Below the pieces are notes generated by a model. That model was not told where the DNA came from. It saw only the letters and a list, made by a program, of their open reading frames with translations, and did no database searches. A program made the position numbers and the translations under genes. Below, piece after piece: positions 5,765 through 5,984 of a stretch of DNA of 5,984 bases; the first letter of the stretch is position 1, and the number at the start of each line of letters is the position of its first letter. Location: the NCBI RefSeq assembly GCF_050175855.1, contig NZ_JBFXIO010000326.1, positions 1-5,984 on the forward strand, given 5' to 3'. The stretch is from Piscinibacter sp050175855 (lineage in GTDB: Bacteria > Pseudomonadota > Gammaproteobacteria > Burkholderiales > Burkholderiaceae_C).

Positions 5765-5984
5765 GCGCCGCCGTGCTCGCGCCGGTGGCCTGCCGGCCGA
5801 CCTACCTCGCGCCGGCTGCGTGGCTCGCGCTGCAGGCCGCCGCCCTGTGGCCGCACGGCGCCTGGATGCTGGCGCGCGTTCGCGACGGCTCCGACCAGCC
5901 GCTCGGCCTGGCCGCGCTGGCCGTGCTGCTGATGCTGCTGGCCACGCGGGCGCACACGCTACGCATCGCGCCGCACACCGGCTG
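5761..5984 (+). CDS. Exosortase-like membrane protein (partial, 3' end beyond window)
   Basis: The first 74 codons of an open frame beginning with GTG at 5761, sharing GTGA with the stop of the VIT-VWA gene, which implies translational coupling (the ribosome binding site would lie inside the upstream gene's end). Visible residues include PTYLAPAAWLALQAAALWP (first membrane segment), then WMLARVRDGSDQPLGLAAL and a second hydrophobic run LAVLLMLLA. The W-x-R-x-x-DGSDxPLGL block resembles the first conserved loop of some exosortases, polytopic cysteine proteases/transpeptidases that process PEP-CTERM proteins at the cytoplasmic membrane. I believe it resembles the group named exosortase T, but that recall is not certain. 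The catalytic Cys, Arg and His lie beyond the window, so activity cannot be judged. The adjacent PEP-CTERM substrate strongly supports the assignment. Confidence 0.72.
   Translation, partial: MSAAVLAPVACRPTYLAPAAWLALQAAALWPHGAWMLARVRDGSDQPLGLAALAVLLMLLATRAHTLRIAPHTG

Noticed and set aside
1..5984. CRISPR arrays, tRNA or rRNA genes, insertion sequences, attachment sites
   Set aside because: None seen: no regularly spaced repeats, no transposase frame or terminal inverted repeats, and almost all sequence is accounted for by seven coding regions.

Overview
The window is GC-rich, densely coded DNA with short intergenic gaps. Its gene content (SLT-family transglycosylase with a signal peptide, OmpR-type regulator, DUF5666 lipoprotein, DUF6502 protein, PEP-CTERM/exosortase genes) fits a betaproteobacterium, most likely a Burkholderiales member of the Rubrivivax/Leptothrix/Methylibium kind. 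That assignment comes from gene content and composition, not from a marker gene.

Layout. (1) The 5' part (about 2-158 codons) of a secreted lytic transglycosylase runs leftward off the window edge from a start near 475, probably a TTG with a strong ribosome binding site. (2) An OmpR/PhoB-type response regulator (597-1265, +) diverges from it across a gap of about 120 bp; no histidine kinase is visible. (3) Converging on the regulator, stops 7 bp apart, is a leftward two-gene operon: a DUF6502 protein (3520-2678) followed after a single base by a DUF5666 repeat lipoprotein (2676-1273). (4) Diverging from that operon across 177 bp is a rightward pair: a VIT-VWA surface protein with a C-terminal PEP-CTERM anchor (3698-5764), and, overlapping its stop by 4 bases, the start of an exosortase-like membrane protein (5761 onward, cut by the window end).

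The two most interesting points are these. First, the VIT-VWA/exosortase pair looks like a dedicated one-substrate sorting system: the substrate carries a Pro-Glu-Pro, hydrophobic segment and basic tail, and its probable processing protease is translationally coupled to it. Second, the DUF6502 operon has a near-consensus sigma-70 promoter (TTGACA, 17 bp, AATAAT) placed so that transcription should begin at or within a base or two of the ATG. Two near-identical GGGA-N6-TCCC palindromes, 32 bp apart, flank or overlap that promoter. This looks like a leaderless, operator-controlled gene, perhaps autoregulated by the helix-turn-helix-like DUF6502 protein, and it lies in the region shared with the exosortase system.
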